From Sulfurimonas sp. (GTDB lineage Bacteria > Campylobacterota > Campylobacteria > Campylobacterales > Sulfurimonadaceae): a DNA stretch of 23,855 bases. The notes under the pieces are model-generated. The model saw nothing but the letters and a program-made list of their open reading frames with translations, did not search any database and was not told where the DNA came from. This document shows, piece after piece, positions 7,038-16,447 of the stretch (positions within the stretch are counted from its first letter, which is position 1; each line of letters begins with the position of its first letter). The stretch spans positions 1 through 23,855 of the forward strand of contig JALUBM010000172.1 of assembly GCA_027044845.1 (NCBI GenBank), written 5' to 3'. The position numbers were made by a program, and so were the translations under genes.

Positions 7038-8798
7038 ATGGTAAATCGCAATAAAAGTAAAAAGATTCTCTTTCTGTATTTACTTATTTCCCTCGCTTTT
7101 TTGGTATTTTTAAGTGTCATGCTTCTTACTGCAACAAAAGCACGTAATATGCCGTCTCTCTATACAGTGGAAAGTTCAAAAGCTGAGCGTGGTAGTATTA
7201 TAAGTGCAGATGGTTTTCATATAGCTACTACAAAAAAACTTTATAAAGCCGTTGTTGACACACGCTACATTGACCCCGATAAAAAAGAGTTGTTTATTAA
7301 ACTTTTTAGTATCTATTCAAGTATGAGTCCAAAGGCCATCAAAAAAAGGCTCTCTAAGCGTAAAGGCGTTGTAGTTTTAAGCTATAATGTAGCCCAAATT
7401 CAGGCACATTATTTAAAAACACTTGCCCGAGAACTGAGGCGTTTCAAGGTGTTTTTAGAACTCAAAAACCCAAAAACAGGGCTTCTTTCTGTTCATGGAC
7501 TTAGTATTATAGAAAGTGGTGAAAGCCGTGAATACCCTTACGGAACACTTTTGACTCCTATCATAGGCTATCCTCATAAGATAGAAGAAGATGGATATAC
7601 CTCCATCAAAGGTGTTAAAGGTTTGGAAAAAAGATTTGACAATGAACTCTCACCCAGACAAGATGGTTATAGCAGAGGTAAACGGGATGTAAATAACTAC
7701 ATAATTTTAAATAAAGAGAGCTTTACTAAACCAAAAATAGATGGTCTTGATATTAAACTGACTATTCCCGTCGCTTTTGAAATAAGAATAGAAAAGATGC
7801 TTGATTCTATGAAAAAAGAACTTCGTGCTAAAGAAGTTATGATTGCTGTTATGGACTCAAGAAAAGGGGATATTTATGCTCTTGCTAGTTCCAATCGTTA
7901 CTTGCCAAAAGCTATAAAAAAGAGTGATTATTCTTCTCTTAACAGCGATATGATAGAATATAGCTTTGAACCAGGAAGTGTTTTAAAACCCATTACTTTT
8001 TCACTGTTATTAGAACATAAACTTGTCAATCCATATGATTTGGTCAATGGGCATAATGGGCGTTTTAGAATGGGGAGAAAAGTCATCACCGATGAGCATA
8101 AGTTTGACTGGCTCTCCGCTGAGAATGTTATTGTTTACTCTTCAAATATAGGAATGGCACAACTTGCACAAAGACTTTCAGGGTATGATTTTCATAGAGG
8201 TCTAAAAAGTTTTGGCTTTTCCACTCAATCAACACCAGATTTAATTTATGAAAGAACAGGTTCTATTCCAAGTGCTAAAAGACTTGAAAATCAAATTTAT
8301 AAAGCAACATGTGCTTATGGCTATGGTATTCGGGTAAATTTGATGCAGTTGATGCGTGCATACAGTGTTTTTAATAATAATGGCAGGATGGTAAGACCTA
8401 AGCTTGTTAAGAGTTTTATAGATGAACATGGCAGTATCAAAGAACTTGGTTATGAAGAACCTATACAAGTGATAAAAAGTGCAACTGCTAAAAGAATGAA
8501 TAAAATTTTACTTAAAACCGTGAATGAGGGAACTGGAAAAAAAGCCATCACAAAAGGGCTGTTAATCGGAGGAAAAACAGGAACGGCACATATTGTTGAA
8601 AAAGGAAAATATGTAAAAAAATATAACACTGCTTTTATTGGATTTGCTAATGATAAAAAGCATAAGTATAGTATAGGTGTCGTCGTTATTCAACCTAAAA
8701 AAAGCCAGTTTGCTTCACAAACTGCAGTGCCTGTTTTTAAAAAGGCTGTTGATATTATGATTGATGAGGGCTATTTACAACCAAATATTGTCAAGTAG
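7038..8798 (+). CDS. ftsI: Septal peptidoglycan transpeptidase FtsI (PBP3), class B PBP
   Basis: 586-aa class B penicillin-binding protein that cross-links septal peptidoglycan, anchored in the inner membrane by residues 9-31. The N-terminal pedestal has the usual RGSIISADG segment. The transpeptidase domain has all three active-site motifs: S314-V-L-K317, S368-S-N370 and K513-T-G515. The order flgB-flgC-fliE-ftsI matches H. pylori, so a link between rod genes and a division gene is conserved in the phylum. No clear ribosome-binding site precedes ATG 7038, so translation may depend on upstream fliE. The 3' end overlaps convergent panC by 24 bases. Confidence 0.94.
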   Translation: MVNRNKSKKILFLYLLISLAFLVFLSVMLLTATKARNMPSLYTVESSKAERGSIISADGFHIATTKKLYKAVVDTRYIDPDKKELFIKLFSIYSSMSPKAIKKRLSKRKGVVVLSYNVAQIQAHYLKTLARELRRFKVFLELKNPKTGLLSVHGLSIIESGESREYPYGTLLTPIIGYPHKIEEDGYTSIKGVKGLEKRFDNELSPRQDGYSRGKRDVNNYIILNKESFTKPKIDGLDIKLTIPVAFEIRIEKMLDSMKKELRAKEVMIAVMDSRKGDIYALASSNRYLPKAIKKSDYSSLNSDMIEYSFEPGSVLKPITFSLLLEHKLVNPYDLVNGHNGRFRMGRKVITDEHKFDWLSAENVIVYSSNIGMAQLAQRLSGYDFHRGLKSFGFSTQSTPDLIYERTGSIPSAKRLENQIYKATCAYGYGIRVNLMQLMRAYSVFNNNGRMVRPKLVKSFIDEHGSIKELGYEEPIQVIKSATAKRMNKILLKTVNEGTGKKAITKGLLIGGKTGTAHIVEKGKYVKKYNTAFIGFANDKKHKYSIGVVVIQPKKSQFASQTAVPVFKKAVDIMIDEGYLQPNIVK

Positions 8799-9596
8799 GC
8801 GTGTCTCTCCAACCATAACTTCAACTAAGATAATTGTATTTTTAAGTTCAATTTCTGCTATGCTTTCAAAATTACGATTGAGTATTTCTACATATCCAAT
8901 AGATAAAGGTGTCAAAACTTCTAACATCGCTTTTTTAATTTTTTGAGTTTTTAAAATATTTTTACTTATAAGCTGCGATGCTGTATATAAAGATTTTGGA
9001 ATTTTCAGTGCTTCGTGCCTTTGTTCTTTGCTAAGATAAATATTTCTACTACTTAATGCCAAACCATCATTATCACGTACAATATCTACAGGAATAATTT
9101 CAACATTCATAAAAAGTTGTTTTACCATCAAATTAATAAGATTAAGTTGCTGTGCATCTTTTTTTCCAAAGTAAGCTTTTGTCGGGTTGACAATATGCAG
9201 CAATTTTATGACGACTGTTAAAACACCACTGAAATGTCCAGGTCTTGTAGCACCTTCAAGTATATAGCCTCTCACATTGGGTGCACAAATTTTTACTTCA
9301 TCTTTTGTATATATCTCTTGTGCATTTGGAACAAAGAGTATATTTACTCCTGCTAATTCACATATTTTTTTATCGGCTTCATCTTTTTTCGGGTACTTCT
9401 CTAAATCTTCTCCCGCTAAAAATTGTGTAGGATTAATAAAAATAGAAACGATTACTATCTCATTTTCTGCTTTTGCACGTTTTATCAGTGCAATATGCCC
9501 TTCATGTAAAGCACCCATTGTCGGTACAAACCCTACCGTCTTGTCAATATCTTTTAAATGTTTTTTTAATGTTAAAGGATTTGATATAATCTTCAT
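8775..9596 (-). CDS. panC: Pantothenate synthetase
   Basis: Joins pantoate and beta-alanine using ATP to make pantothenate, the coenzyme A precursor; cytoplasmic. 273 aa, close to the family norm of about 280. Visible motifs are FVPTMGALHEGH (ATP-binding HIGH-type signature), FINPTQF, RPGHFSGVLTVV, FGKKDAQQ and LALSSRNIYLS. The ribosome-binding site is AGGG, about 7 bases before ATG 9596. It stands alone on its strand, without panB or panD nearby. Its 3' end overlaps the end of ftsI by 24 bases, an antisense overlap. Confidence 0.96.
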   Translation of the reverse strand: MKIISNPLTLKKHLKDIDKTVGFVPTMGALHEGHIALIKRAKAENEIVIVSIFINPTQFLAGEDLEKYPKKDEADKKICELAGVNILFVPNAQEIYTKDEVKICAPNVRGYILEGATRPGHFSGVLTVVIKLLHIVNPTKAYFGKKDAQQLNLINLMVKQLFMNVEIIPVDIVRDNDGLALSSRNIYLSKEQRHEALKIPKSLYTASQLISKNILKTQKIKKAMLEVLTPLSIGYVEILNRNFESIAEIELKNTIILVEVMVGETRLLDNIWL

Positions 9597-9658
9597 TTTA
9601 AGCCCTAATATAATATAATCGCAATTATAACAAATTTAACGCTGCTAAGTGATGGAAC
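9597..9658. promoter_or_regulatory. Divergent promoter region of panC and prfB
   Basis: This 62-base gap separates two genes read outward. On the plus strand two overlapping TATAAT boxes (9609-9614 and 9614-9619) lie about 45 bases before prfB. On the minus strand AT-rich TATATTA-like sequence covers the same bases and could serve panC with a short leader. No -35 boxes are clear. Confidence 0.45.
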
Positions 9659-10756
9659 ATGGATAACTACGAATATACAGAACTTTTAAAAAATATTGAT
9701 ATGAAAATGAAAAATATTACGGGTGTTGTTGAACCCGAAAAATTACAAATTAGACTCCAAGCGATTCAAGAACTGGAAAATGACCAAAATTTTTGGAATG
9801 ATGCAGATTATGCGGCAAAGATACAAAAAGAAAAAACACAACTCCAAAGAAAAATCGATAAGTACAATATCGCAAAAAATGCTGTTGAAGATGCAAAAGA
9901 ACTGTATGAAATGGCAAAAGAAGAAGATGACACAGAGTCCCTCGAAGCACTCTATGAAGATGCACCAACCCTAGAAAAGCAGATACGTGATATGGAAATA
10001 GAAGTATTGCTCAGTGGTGAAACAGATGCCAATAATGCTATTTTGTCTATTCATCCAGGTGCAGGAGGGACAGAATCTCAAGACTGGGCGGAGATGCTGC
10101 TACGCATGTATAAACGCTGGGCTGAGAGACGCAGTTTTAAAGTAGAAGTCTTGGATTATCAAGCAGGAGATGAAGCAGGAATAAAAGATATTTCGATTCT
10201 TATAAAAGGTGAAAATGCTTATGGGTATCTCAAAGTAGAAAACGGGATACATCGACTTGTACGAATTTCTCCTTTTGATTCCAATGCAAAAAGGCATACC
10301 TCTTTTGCATCAGTTATGGTTTCCCCTGAAATTGATGATGATATTGATATTACTATTGAGGACAAAGATATACGGGTTGATACATACCGCTCAAGTGGAG
10401 CTGGTGGACAACATGTTAATAAAACTGAATCTGCTATACGATTAACGCATATTGAGACGGGCGTTGTCGTGCAGTGCCAAAATGACAGAAGCCAACATAA
10501 GAATAAAGCAACAGCTATGAAAATGCTCAAATCACGTTTGTATGAGTTAGAGCTTGAAGAACAAAAAGCCAAAGAAGCGGGAATTGCTAAAAGTGAGATA
10601 GGATGGGGACATCAAATACGTTCTTATGTTATGCAACCTTATCAGCAAGTTAAAGATACAAGGAGCAACGAGGCATATTCTAATGTCTCTGGCATTTTAG
10701 ACGGAGACATAGATACTATGATAGAGGGAGTCTTAATATCTATGAATCGTATTTAA
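9659..10756 (+). CDS. prfB: Peptide chain release factor 2
   Basis: Recognises UGA and UAA stop codons and triggers peptide release. The 365-aa protein has the GGQ catalytic motif ([20 protein letters not shown]), the SPF stop-codon tripeptide in [15 protein letters not shown], and the acidic helical N-terminal domain. It is one uninterrupted frame: there is no in-frame UGA or CUU-UGA slip site near codon 25, so the autoregulatory +1 frameshift of E. coli prfB is absent. ATG 9659 has only a weak upstream TGGA. It converges on the RND pump gene with a 10-base gap. Confidence 0.96.
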   Translation: MDNYEYTELLKNIDMKMKNITGVVEPEKLQIRLQAIQELENDQNFWNDADYAAKIQKEKTQLQRKIDKYNIAKNAVEDAKELYEMAKEEDDTESLEALYEDAPTLEKQIRDMEIEVLLSGETDANNAILSIHPGAGGTESQDWAEMLLRMYKRWAERRSFKVEVLDYQAGDEAGIKDISILIKGENAYGYLKVENGIHRLVRISPFDSNAKRHTSFASVMVSPEIDDDIDITIEDKDIRVDTYRSSGAGGQHVNKTESAIRLTHIETGVVVQCQNDRSQHKNKATAMKMLKSRLYELELEEQKAKEAGIAKSEIGWGHQIRSYVMQPYQQVKDTRSNEAYSNVSGILDGDIDTMIEGVLISMNRI

Positions 10757-10766
10757 GTGCTAAATT

Positions 10767-13700
10767 TTATGATGAATAGTCAATTTTTTTCTCATAAAAT
10801 TTTCTTAACCATCTGTCAATCGGGTATATGAGTTTATAAATTGCTGGAACGATGAAAAGTGTGAGAATCATAGAACTGATGAGTCCCCCGATGATAGAAA
10901 TAGCCATCGGTGCTTTGGTCTCGCTTCCTAAGTCATGACTTAGAGCAAGTGGTAACATGGCAAAAATCATGGCAAATGTTGTCATTAAGATAGGACGGAG
11001 CCTTTTCTCCCCCGCTTCTAAAAGTGCATCATCTATTTTCTCTCCTTTTTCAATGGCTAAGTTTGCAAAATCAACTAAAAGTACCGCATTTTTTCCAACC
11101 ATACCCATAAGTAGCATAAATCCAATCATCACAAAAAGTGAAAAGTGCAAATGTGAAATATAGAGTGCAAACATTACGCCGATGATGCTCAGAGGTAGTG
11201 CCATCATAATAATAATGGGTTGGATAAGTGACTCATAGAGAATAGCAAGAATAATAAACATTAAAATGATACTCAGCAGTATGGCAGCACCAAATGCTTT
11301 GCCCGTTTTACCCATTTCCTCTGCAAAACCAGTAAATTTGTATGTTACCCCTTTTGGTAAAAGTGTATCAATTTTTGCTTTGGTATAGTTCACTGCACCA
11401 CCAAGATCCAATCCGAACAAATCGGCAAAGATTGTTACTTGTCTTTGGCGGTTAAAGTGGTTAATGGTTGCTTGAGCAAATGATGGTTCAATATCTACAA
11501 GACCATCAAGATAAACAAGCTGACCATTTTTACTTCTTAGCTGAATTTTTTTCAAATCATCAATATTTTGTCGATTGGCATCATCAAAACGTAAGGTGAT
11601 ATTATACTGTTTTGCATTGTCTTCAAAATAACTGATTTCAAGATCACTTGAAAATGCCGTGGCTATAGCAGAAGCAATTTGTTGTGCTGTAATTCCTTGA
11701 CGAGAAGCATTTTCACGTAAGATATTGATGTCGTACTGTGGTTTTGGATTATCAAGATTGGTGTTAATATCTTTAAAGCCTTGTTTCTTGGAGAGATAGG
11801 TAATAAGGTTATTTTTCGCCTTACGCAGTTTTTTGAAACTGTCTCCTTTGAGAACAATCTGATAGGGTACACTAACACCTGCACCTTTAATGTTTGGAAT
11901 AGCAGCTGCTGTGATGAACATATTTTTGTCCGCAAATTTTTTAAGTTTTTGTCTGAAGTCTTGAATAATCTCTTCTTGGTTTTTTTCTCTTGCATCTTTT
12001 GGTGTGAGCTTGACATAGATAAGTGCTTTGTTTATCTCTTGTGTATTTGTGTAGCCGACGCTCAATGTTGTAAGCACTACATTTTTATCTTTGTGTATCA
12101 TAGATTCTACAGCTTTTGATTTTTGTATCATCTCTTCGAGTGAAATACCTGGATTCGCTTTGAGTTTTACATCAAATTCTGCTTTATCCTCTTTTGGAAT
12201 GAAGTCCATACCAATTTTTGGAAATAGAGACATGGAACCTACAAAAATCGCAAGAACAAGGATGATTGTTGTCATTTTGAAACGTAGTACCAGCTGTAAT
12301 AATTTAACATAAAATCTGTCAATGGTGCTAAACAAAGGTTCTGTCAGATTATAAAATCTGCTCTCACCTTTGTGAAGTGTTCTTGCACTTAAAGAGGGAA
12401 TGAAACTCATGGCAATTGTGTAAGAGATGATAATGGCAAAAGTAACGGTCATCGCAAAACTTTCAAAGAATTTTCCGACAATTCCGCTCATGTTTGAAAC
12501 AGGAATAAAAACTGCTAAAAGCATAGCTGAAATGGCAAGAACAGGAAATGCCATCTCTTTGGTTCCTGCTACTGCTGCTTCAAATTTCCCCATTCCTTTT
12601 TCCATCTTTTTGTAGATGTTTTCTATAACAACAATAGCATCATCAATGATGATTCCAATAGCAAGTGTAAGCCCAATAAGGGTCATTTTGTTCAGCTCAA
12701 ATCCCATGGCATTCATTAACGCAAAAGTACCAAAAATTGATGTTGGAATGGCAAGGGCAGAAACGAGTGTAATGGTTATATTGCGTAAGAAGAAAAAGAT
12801 AATGATTATTGCTAAAAAAGCACCATAAATCAAATCAAACTTAACACTCTTTAGTGAAGCGTTAATAAAAGGTGTGGTATCTTGAATTGTCTGAACATTA
12901 AAACGCTCTCCTGCCATTTTTTTTATCTGTGGCAGTGTCGCTTTAACACGCTTGACGATATCAAGTGTATTTGTTCCAGAAATTTTTTGTACCTCAAGGG
13001 TAACACCCTCTTTACCGTTAAGTGCAGAGTAGCTTTTTGCATCACTGAGAGTATCTTTAACCTCTGCTATATCTTTGAGACGGATACTATTTTTAATGAT
13101 AATATCTTTGAGTTGCGTGACACTAAGGGCATCTGCTTTTGTTTTCAAAATATATTCATTTGTTTTTGTGATGAGCTTTCCACCACCCATTTTAAGATTT
13201 TCTTTTTTTATGGCATTGTTGAGTTCAAGCACAGAGATATTATATTTGTTTAAAAGGTCTGGATTTGGAAAGATTTTAATCTCTCTATCTTTATAGCCTA
13301 CAACTTTTACAGCACCGACACCGACTATTTTTTGTAAAGCGGGTTTTGCTTTTTCATCGGCAAAAACCATAAGGTGTTGCAGAGTGTCTTGTTTTACACT
13401 TAAAAATAGATTGATAACACTAGCTCCTCCTATATCAAGCTTACTAACAAGGGGTGTTTTTACTTCTCTTGGCAGGTTAACGGCTGAAACTTTGTCTCTG
13501 ACATCATTCGTTGCTTCATTTATATCTCTTTCTAAAAAGAATTTCACCATGACAACACTGACACCATCACTACTTGTTGATGTTACTGTATCTACACCGC
13601 CAATGCGTGAAATTGCTTCTTCTATTTTTTCTGTAACTTGGGATTCAACTGTTGTTGCTTCGGCACCTGGGTAAGCTGTTTTAATCGTGACGATGGGGAA

Positions 13701-13817
13701 ATCAACATTAGGGTAAAGGGCTACTGACATAGATTTAAAACTCATATATCCGAAGATAATGAGAGTGAAAACATACATTAGTGTTGCAATAGGTCTATTT
13801 ATGGCTAATTTATACAT
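10767..13817 (-). CDS. RND-family efflux pump inner-membrane transporter (HAE1 type, AcrB-like)
   Basis: 1016-aa proton-driven drug or solvent exporter of the inner membrane, the pump of a tripartite complex. The sequence shows two six-helix halves, each following one helix and a large periplasmic loop. The proton-relay residues are intact: D392-D393 in GIIIDDAIVVIEN (TM4) and K909 in MGMVGKNAVLLVDF (TM10). Asp-Asp in TM4 places it in the HAE (organic substrate) group rather than the heavy-metal group. Length is slightly below AcrB (1049). It is last in the operon tetR-tolC-adaptor-RND, 3 bases after the adaptor gene. Substrates cannot be read from the sequence. Confidence 0.94.
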   Translation of the reverse strand: MYKLAINRPIATLMYVFTLIIFGYMSFKSMSVALYPNVDFPIVTIKTAYPGAEATTVESQVTEKIEEAISRIGGVDTVTSTSSDGVSVVMVKFFLERDINEATNDVRDKVSAVNLPREVKTPLVSKLDIGGASVINLFLSVKQDTLQHLMVFADEKAKPALQKIVGVGAVKVVGYKDREIKIFPNPDLLNKYNISVLELNNAIKKENLKMGGGKLITKTNEYILKTKADALSVTQLKDIIIKNSIRLKDIAEVKDTLSDAKSYSALNGKEGVTLEVQKISGTNTLDIVKRVKATLPQIKKMAGERFNVQTIQDTTPFINASLKSVKFDLIYGAFLAIIIIFFFLRNITITLVSALAIPTSIFGTFALMNAMGFELNKMTLIGLTLAIGIIIDDAIVVIENIYKKMEKGMGKFEAAVAGTKEMAFPVLAISAMLLAVFIPVSNMSGIVGKFFESFAMTVTFAIIISYTIAMSFIPSLSARTLHKGESRFYNLTEPLFSTIDRFYVKLLQLVLRFKMTTIILVLAIFVGSMSLFPKIGMDFIPKEDKAEFDVKLKANPGISLEEMIQKSKAVESMIHKDKNVVLTTLSVGYTNTQEINKALIYVKLTPKDAREKNQEEIIQDFRQKLKKFADKNMFITAAAIPNIKGAGVSVPYQIVLKGDSFKKLRKAKNNLITYLSKKQGFKDINTNLDNPKPQYDINILRENASRQGITAQQIASAIATAFSSDLEISYFEDNAKQYNITLRFDDANRQNIDDLKKIQLRSKNGQLVYLDGLVDIEPSFAQATINHFNRQRQVTIFADLFGLDLGGAVNYTKAKIDTLLPKGVTYKFTGFAEEMGKTGKAFGAAILLSIILMFIILAILYESLIQPIIIMMALPLSIIGVMFALYISHLHFSLFVMIGFMLLMGMVGKNAVLLVDFANLAIEKGEKIDDALLEAGEKRLRPILMTTFAMIFAMLPLALSHDLGSETKAPMAISIIGGLISSMILTLFIVPAIYKLIYPIDRWLRKFYEKKIDYSS

Positions 13818-13820
13818 TTT

Positions 13821-14531
13821 TTACCTTACTTTTTTTGTTTTAATAGTTCCCGTACCAAAAAGGCCGACTTTAAAATCTTTAGCGAGTACTTCTGCCGTAA
13901 TTTTTCTATTTTTTGTGTCGGCTTGCGGATATATTTTAGAAATCTTTCCTGTGTATGTTTTATCGTCACCATCTACACTGTAGTTAAAAGTATCGCCGAC
14001 ATGGACACTATTTGTATATTTTTCATCAAAAGTGAGCAGGAGTTTTCTATTTGTTTTGGATTGAATTTTATACACAGTTTTGAGCATCATTCCGCTGACG
14101 GCATCACCTTTTTCTATTGATTTATAAAAAATTACACCTTCAAAAGGTGTTCTTAAAAGTGTTTTGTTATACATTGCATGTTGATAGGCAAGGGATGCTT
14201 TTGCACTTTCATACGCCTTTGCAACAGCATCGAACTGACTCGCATCAATGAGGTTTTTAACTTTACTTTGGCGTATGTACTTTTTTTTGGCATATTTGTA
14301 CACAACTTTTGATTGCTGTAACAGTGCTTTGATGTCATCATTATTTAAAGATGCCAGTACAGCATTTTTTTTCACGCTGTCTCCAATTTGAGCATTTATA
14401 TGTTGCACCAAACCACTTGCCGTAAATGCAAGATTGGCACTTTTTTGGGCTTCTACATTAAAAGTTGCATAGATATTTTCTGCGTGTATTGTACTTATTA
14501 TCAGTAGCATCATAATTGTTATTTTTTTCAT
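13821..14531 (-). CDS. Short RND periplasmic adaptor (membrane fusion protein)
   Basis: 236 aa with a signal peptide (MKKITIMMLLIISTIHA) and no lipobox Cys. The biotinyl-lipoyl halves are visible (SGLVQHINAQIGDSVKKNAVLASLNND and LLRTPFEGVIFYKSIEKGDAV). They flank a helical hairpin of about 80 residues, followed by a beta-barrel region. AcrA is nearly 400 aa; this one lacks most of the membrane-proximal domain. Short adaptors of this kind are usual in Campylobacterota RND operons as far as I recall. It would bridge the pump and the TolC-like channel. The start overlaps the end of the TolC-like gene by 4 bases (ATGA). Confidence 0.88.
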   Translation of the reverse strand: MKKITIMMLLIISTIHAENIYATFNVEAQKSANLAFTASGLVQHINAQIGDSVKKNAVLASLNNDDIKALLQQSKVVYKYAKKKYIRQSKVKNLIDASQFDAVAKAYESAKASLAYQHAMYNKTLLRTPFEGVIFYKSIEKGDAVSGMMLKTVYKIQSKTNRKLLLTFDEKYTNSVHVGDTFNYSVDGDDKTYTGKISKIYPQADTKNRKITAEVLAKDFKVGLFGTGTIKTKKVR

Positions 14532-15760
14532 TGAACTAACTCCTCTAATTTTTTTCCTTGGTAGTAGTAATAGTTTGCATAGGCAACTTCTAAATCATTA
14601 AGTGATTGCTCATAAAGTGCCTTAGCCGATGTGTCGTTTGAGAGTGCATCAAGATAGGTTACATTATCTACAATGCCTGCCTTGTATTTTTCTGTAATAG
14701 TTACAAAAGCACTTTGTGCAGCCTTCAATGAACTTTTTGCACTTTGAATGTTGAGTTTTGCTGTTTTTATACGCTCTTCTGCCAAATAAAGCTGAATCTT
14801 TTGCTCTTTTGTTTTGTAAATAATTCGCTCTTTAAGTGCATCTGAGTGTAGTTTTATTGCCTCTTTTTGTTCACGTAACTGACCGAAATCTATAAGACGC
14901 ATACTGAGTGTTGCTTTGATGGTGTTTTGCTTATCTAAAAAAGCGATAGGAATTGTATCGCTTGGTTTGTCTTTATATCTATAAAAATTATAGTCATCTT
15001 CTAGTGCTATTTGTGGATGATAAAAGCTCTCCACTTGTTGGCTTGCATAATGGAGTGATTTGCTGGAGAATTTCAGTGCAGTAATAGATGGCAATTCTTT
15101 TGTCGATGACTTTTTGACTTTTTGAAATTTTGAATTATCAAAAGAGTTAATTGTTCTTCCGACCTTGAGTTCAAGCATTTTTTTTGCTGAGAGAATTTTT
15201 AGCTTGAGGGATTCTATTTCGTAGATGTTTTTATCGTATGCAGATTGCAGTCTGTCAACATCATCACTTGTAGCAAGTTGGGCAGCATAAAAACTTTTTA
15301 TGCGTTCTAGTTCTTTTTTGACTGATTTTGAGGCATCCTCTTTTGCATTCAGTAAGGCATTGAGGCTTTTGATAGTATAAAACTCTTGTACAATAGTAAG
15401 AGAAATATCCTGTGTCATTTCTTTATAATTATATTTTTGTGCTCTAAACTCTGCATTTTTTTGTTTGATGGTAAATTTCCTTTTTCCTCCGTCATACGCA
15501 TTCCATTTTACCGCGATACCTGTTCCATAATTGGTTCCTGCACGGAAGGGTGTTGCATCATCATCTCTTTGGTAAAAAGTGGTGGCATCTAGTGTTGGAA
15601 AGTAGCTCTTTTTTACACTGCTTAGCTCCTTTGCTTTAGCTATGGTTGTAATAGCACTTGCTTTTATAAGATTGTTGTTTTTTTGTGCATACTCTAAAAG
15701 TGAACGAAGGTTCTCACCATAGAGAAAGAGGGGGAGGAAGAGAAAAATTATTATTTTCAT
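14528..15760 (-). CDS. TolC-family outer-membrane efflux channel
   Basis: 410 aa with a signal peptide (MKIIIFLFLPLFLYG). Two repeats of the outer membrane efflux protein (OEP) type are visible: long amphipathic helices (residues 20-60, 95-175, 290-400) and short beta segments at 60-75 and 255-275 that form the barrel. The end of the second repeat (EKYKAGIVDNVTYLDALSND) is the classic TolC motif. Together with the adaptor and RND pump it completes an export path to the outside. The ATG overlaps the tetR stop (ATGA), so the four genes are translationally coupled. Confidence 0.92.
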   Translation of the reverse strand: MKIIIFLFLPLFLYGENLRSLLEYAQKNNNLIKASAITTIAKAKELSSVKKSYFPTLDATTFYQRDDDATPFRAGTNYGTGIAVKWNAYDGGKRKFTIKQKNAEFRAQKYNYKEMTQDISLTIVQEFYTIKSLNALLNAKEDASKSVKKELERIKSFYAAQLATSDDVDRLQSAYDKNIYEIESLKLKILSAKKMLELKVGRTINSFDNSKFQKVKKSSTKELPSITALKFSSKSLHYASQQVESFYHPQIALEDDYNFYRYKDKPSDTIPIAFLDKQNTIKATLSMRLIDFGQLREQKEAIKLHSDALKERIIYKTKEQKIQLYLAEERIKTAKLNIQSAKSSLKAAQSAFVTITEKYKAGIVDNVTYLDALSNDTSAKALYEQSLNDLEVAYANYYYYQGKKLEELVQ

Positions 15761-16353
15761 TGTTTTATTTCCATTATGTCAAATATTGTGTCTATGTAGT
15801 TTTCCATCTTTTCTTGTAAATTATTAAGTGTGTTTGTGACACTGCTTTGTATAAATAAACCATCACCAATGCAAAACATTCCCTCACTTAAAGCAAGTAT
15901 GTTACTGTGAAGGTCACCGCTATTTACCCCTTCTTGTAAAAGAGACTCAAACCACTTAAAATATCTTTCTGTACTTTTTGCATGAAATTCTAACATCTCA
16001 TCTTTTGGATGTAATAAGGCAAGTGCAACAAATTGTTTATAAATTTCTCTGAGCTCATAATATTTTGCATTATAAAAGAAATTTGAAAACTCTTTAATTT
16101 TTTCACGTGTTGTTTTTTTTGTTAAAATGGCATTTTGCAGTATTTGAGAATGTTCTTGCATAAGAATAAGTGCCAATTCAAAAACAACCTCCTCTTTACT
16201 TCTAAAATATTCATACATAGTTCCTTTGCCGACATTTGCACTTTGTGCCATTTGTGCAACTGTGAGATTATGCAAACCTTTTTTGAGTATAGGTTTTTTA
16301 CATGCAAGGGCTATGTCTTTTTTCTTTTGTACTTTATCGACGATAATCGCCAT
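15757..16353 (-). CDS. TetR/AcrR-family transcriptional repressor of the efflux operon
   Basis: 198-aa TetR-type regulator. The N-terminal helix-turn-helix is at residues 30-50 (LTVAQMAQSANVGKGTMYEYF, then RSKEEVV); the rest is the helical ligand-binding domain. A frame is open from TTG 16374, but ATG 16353 is chosen because GAGG lies 6 bases before it and the operator would otherwise reach into the coding sequence. It is first gene of the operon and overlaps the tolC-like gene by 4 bases, so repressor and pump share one transcript. The inverted repeat at 16375-16395 is the likely operator, implying autoregulation released by a pump substrate. The ligand is unknown. Confidence 0.93.
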   Translation of the reverse strand: MAIIVDKVQKKKDIALACKKPILKKGLHNLTVAQMAQSANVGKGTMYEYFRSKEEVVFELALILMQEHSQILQNAILTKKTTREKIKEFSNFFYNAKYYELREIYKQFVALALLHPKDEMLEFHAKSTERYFKWFESLLQEGVNSGDLHSNILALSEGMFCIGDGLFIQSSVTNTLNNLQEKMENYIDTIFDIMEIKQ

Positions 16354-16374
16354 CGGAACCTCGTTATAATTCAA

Positions 16375-16395
16375 TTTGACCGACTAACGGTCAAA
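16375..16395. promoter_or_regulatory. TetR-type operator
   Basis: TTTGACCG-ACTAA-CGGTCAAA is a perfect 8-bp inverted repeat with a 5-base spacer. It lies 21 bases upstream of the tetR ATG. A perfect TATAAT on the minus strand (16402-16397) places the transcription start near 16390, inside the repeat, so a bound dimer would block RNA polymerase. The same gap serves the divergent EamA transporter gene, which could come under the same repressor. Confidence 0.75.
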
Positions 16396-16396
16396 A

Positions 16397-16402
16397 ATTA
16401 TA
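16397..16402 (-). promoter_or_regulatory. -10 box of the tetR-efflux operon promoter
   Basis: Perfect TATAAT on the minus strand, preceded by a T-rich stretch. It abuts the operator, with a leader of about 37 bases to the tetR ATG. A second small inverted repeat, AACTAA-AC-TTAGTT (16418-16431), lies just upstream and could be another protein site or chance. Confidence 0.5.
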
Positions 16403-16447
16403 CAAAGATGTTAATAAAACTAAACTTAGTTAGGTTACAATTCGTTT

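Noticed and set aside
9659..9760. Programmed +1 frameshift in prfB
   Set aside because: The frame is open from the ATG through the GGQ motif, with no internal UGA or CUU-UGA site.
12882..13253. 123-codon plus-strand frame opposite the RND pump gene
   Set aside because: It is a shadow of the highly conserved RND frame. The product is Cys/Phe-rich with no ribosome-binding site or domain; the other frames antisense to RND, priA and the cytochrome fail in the same way.
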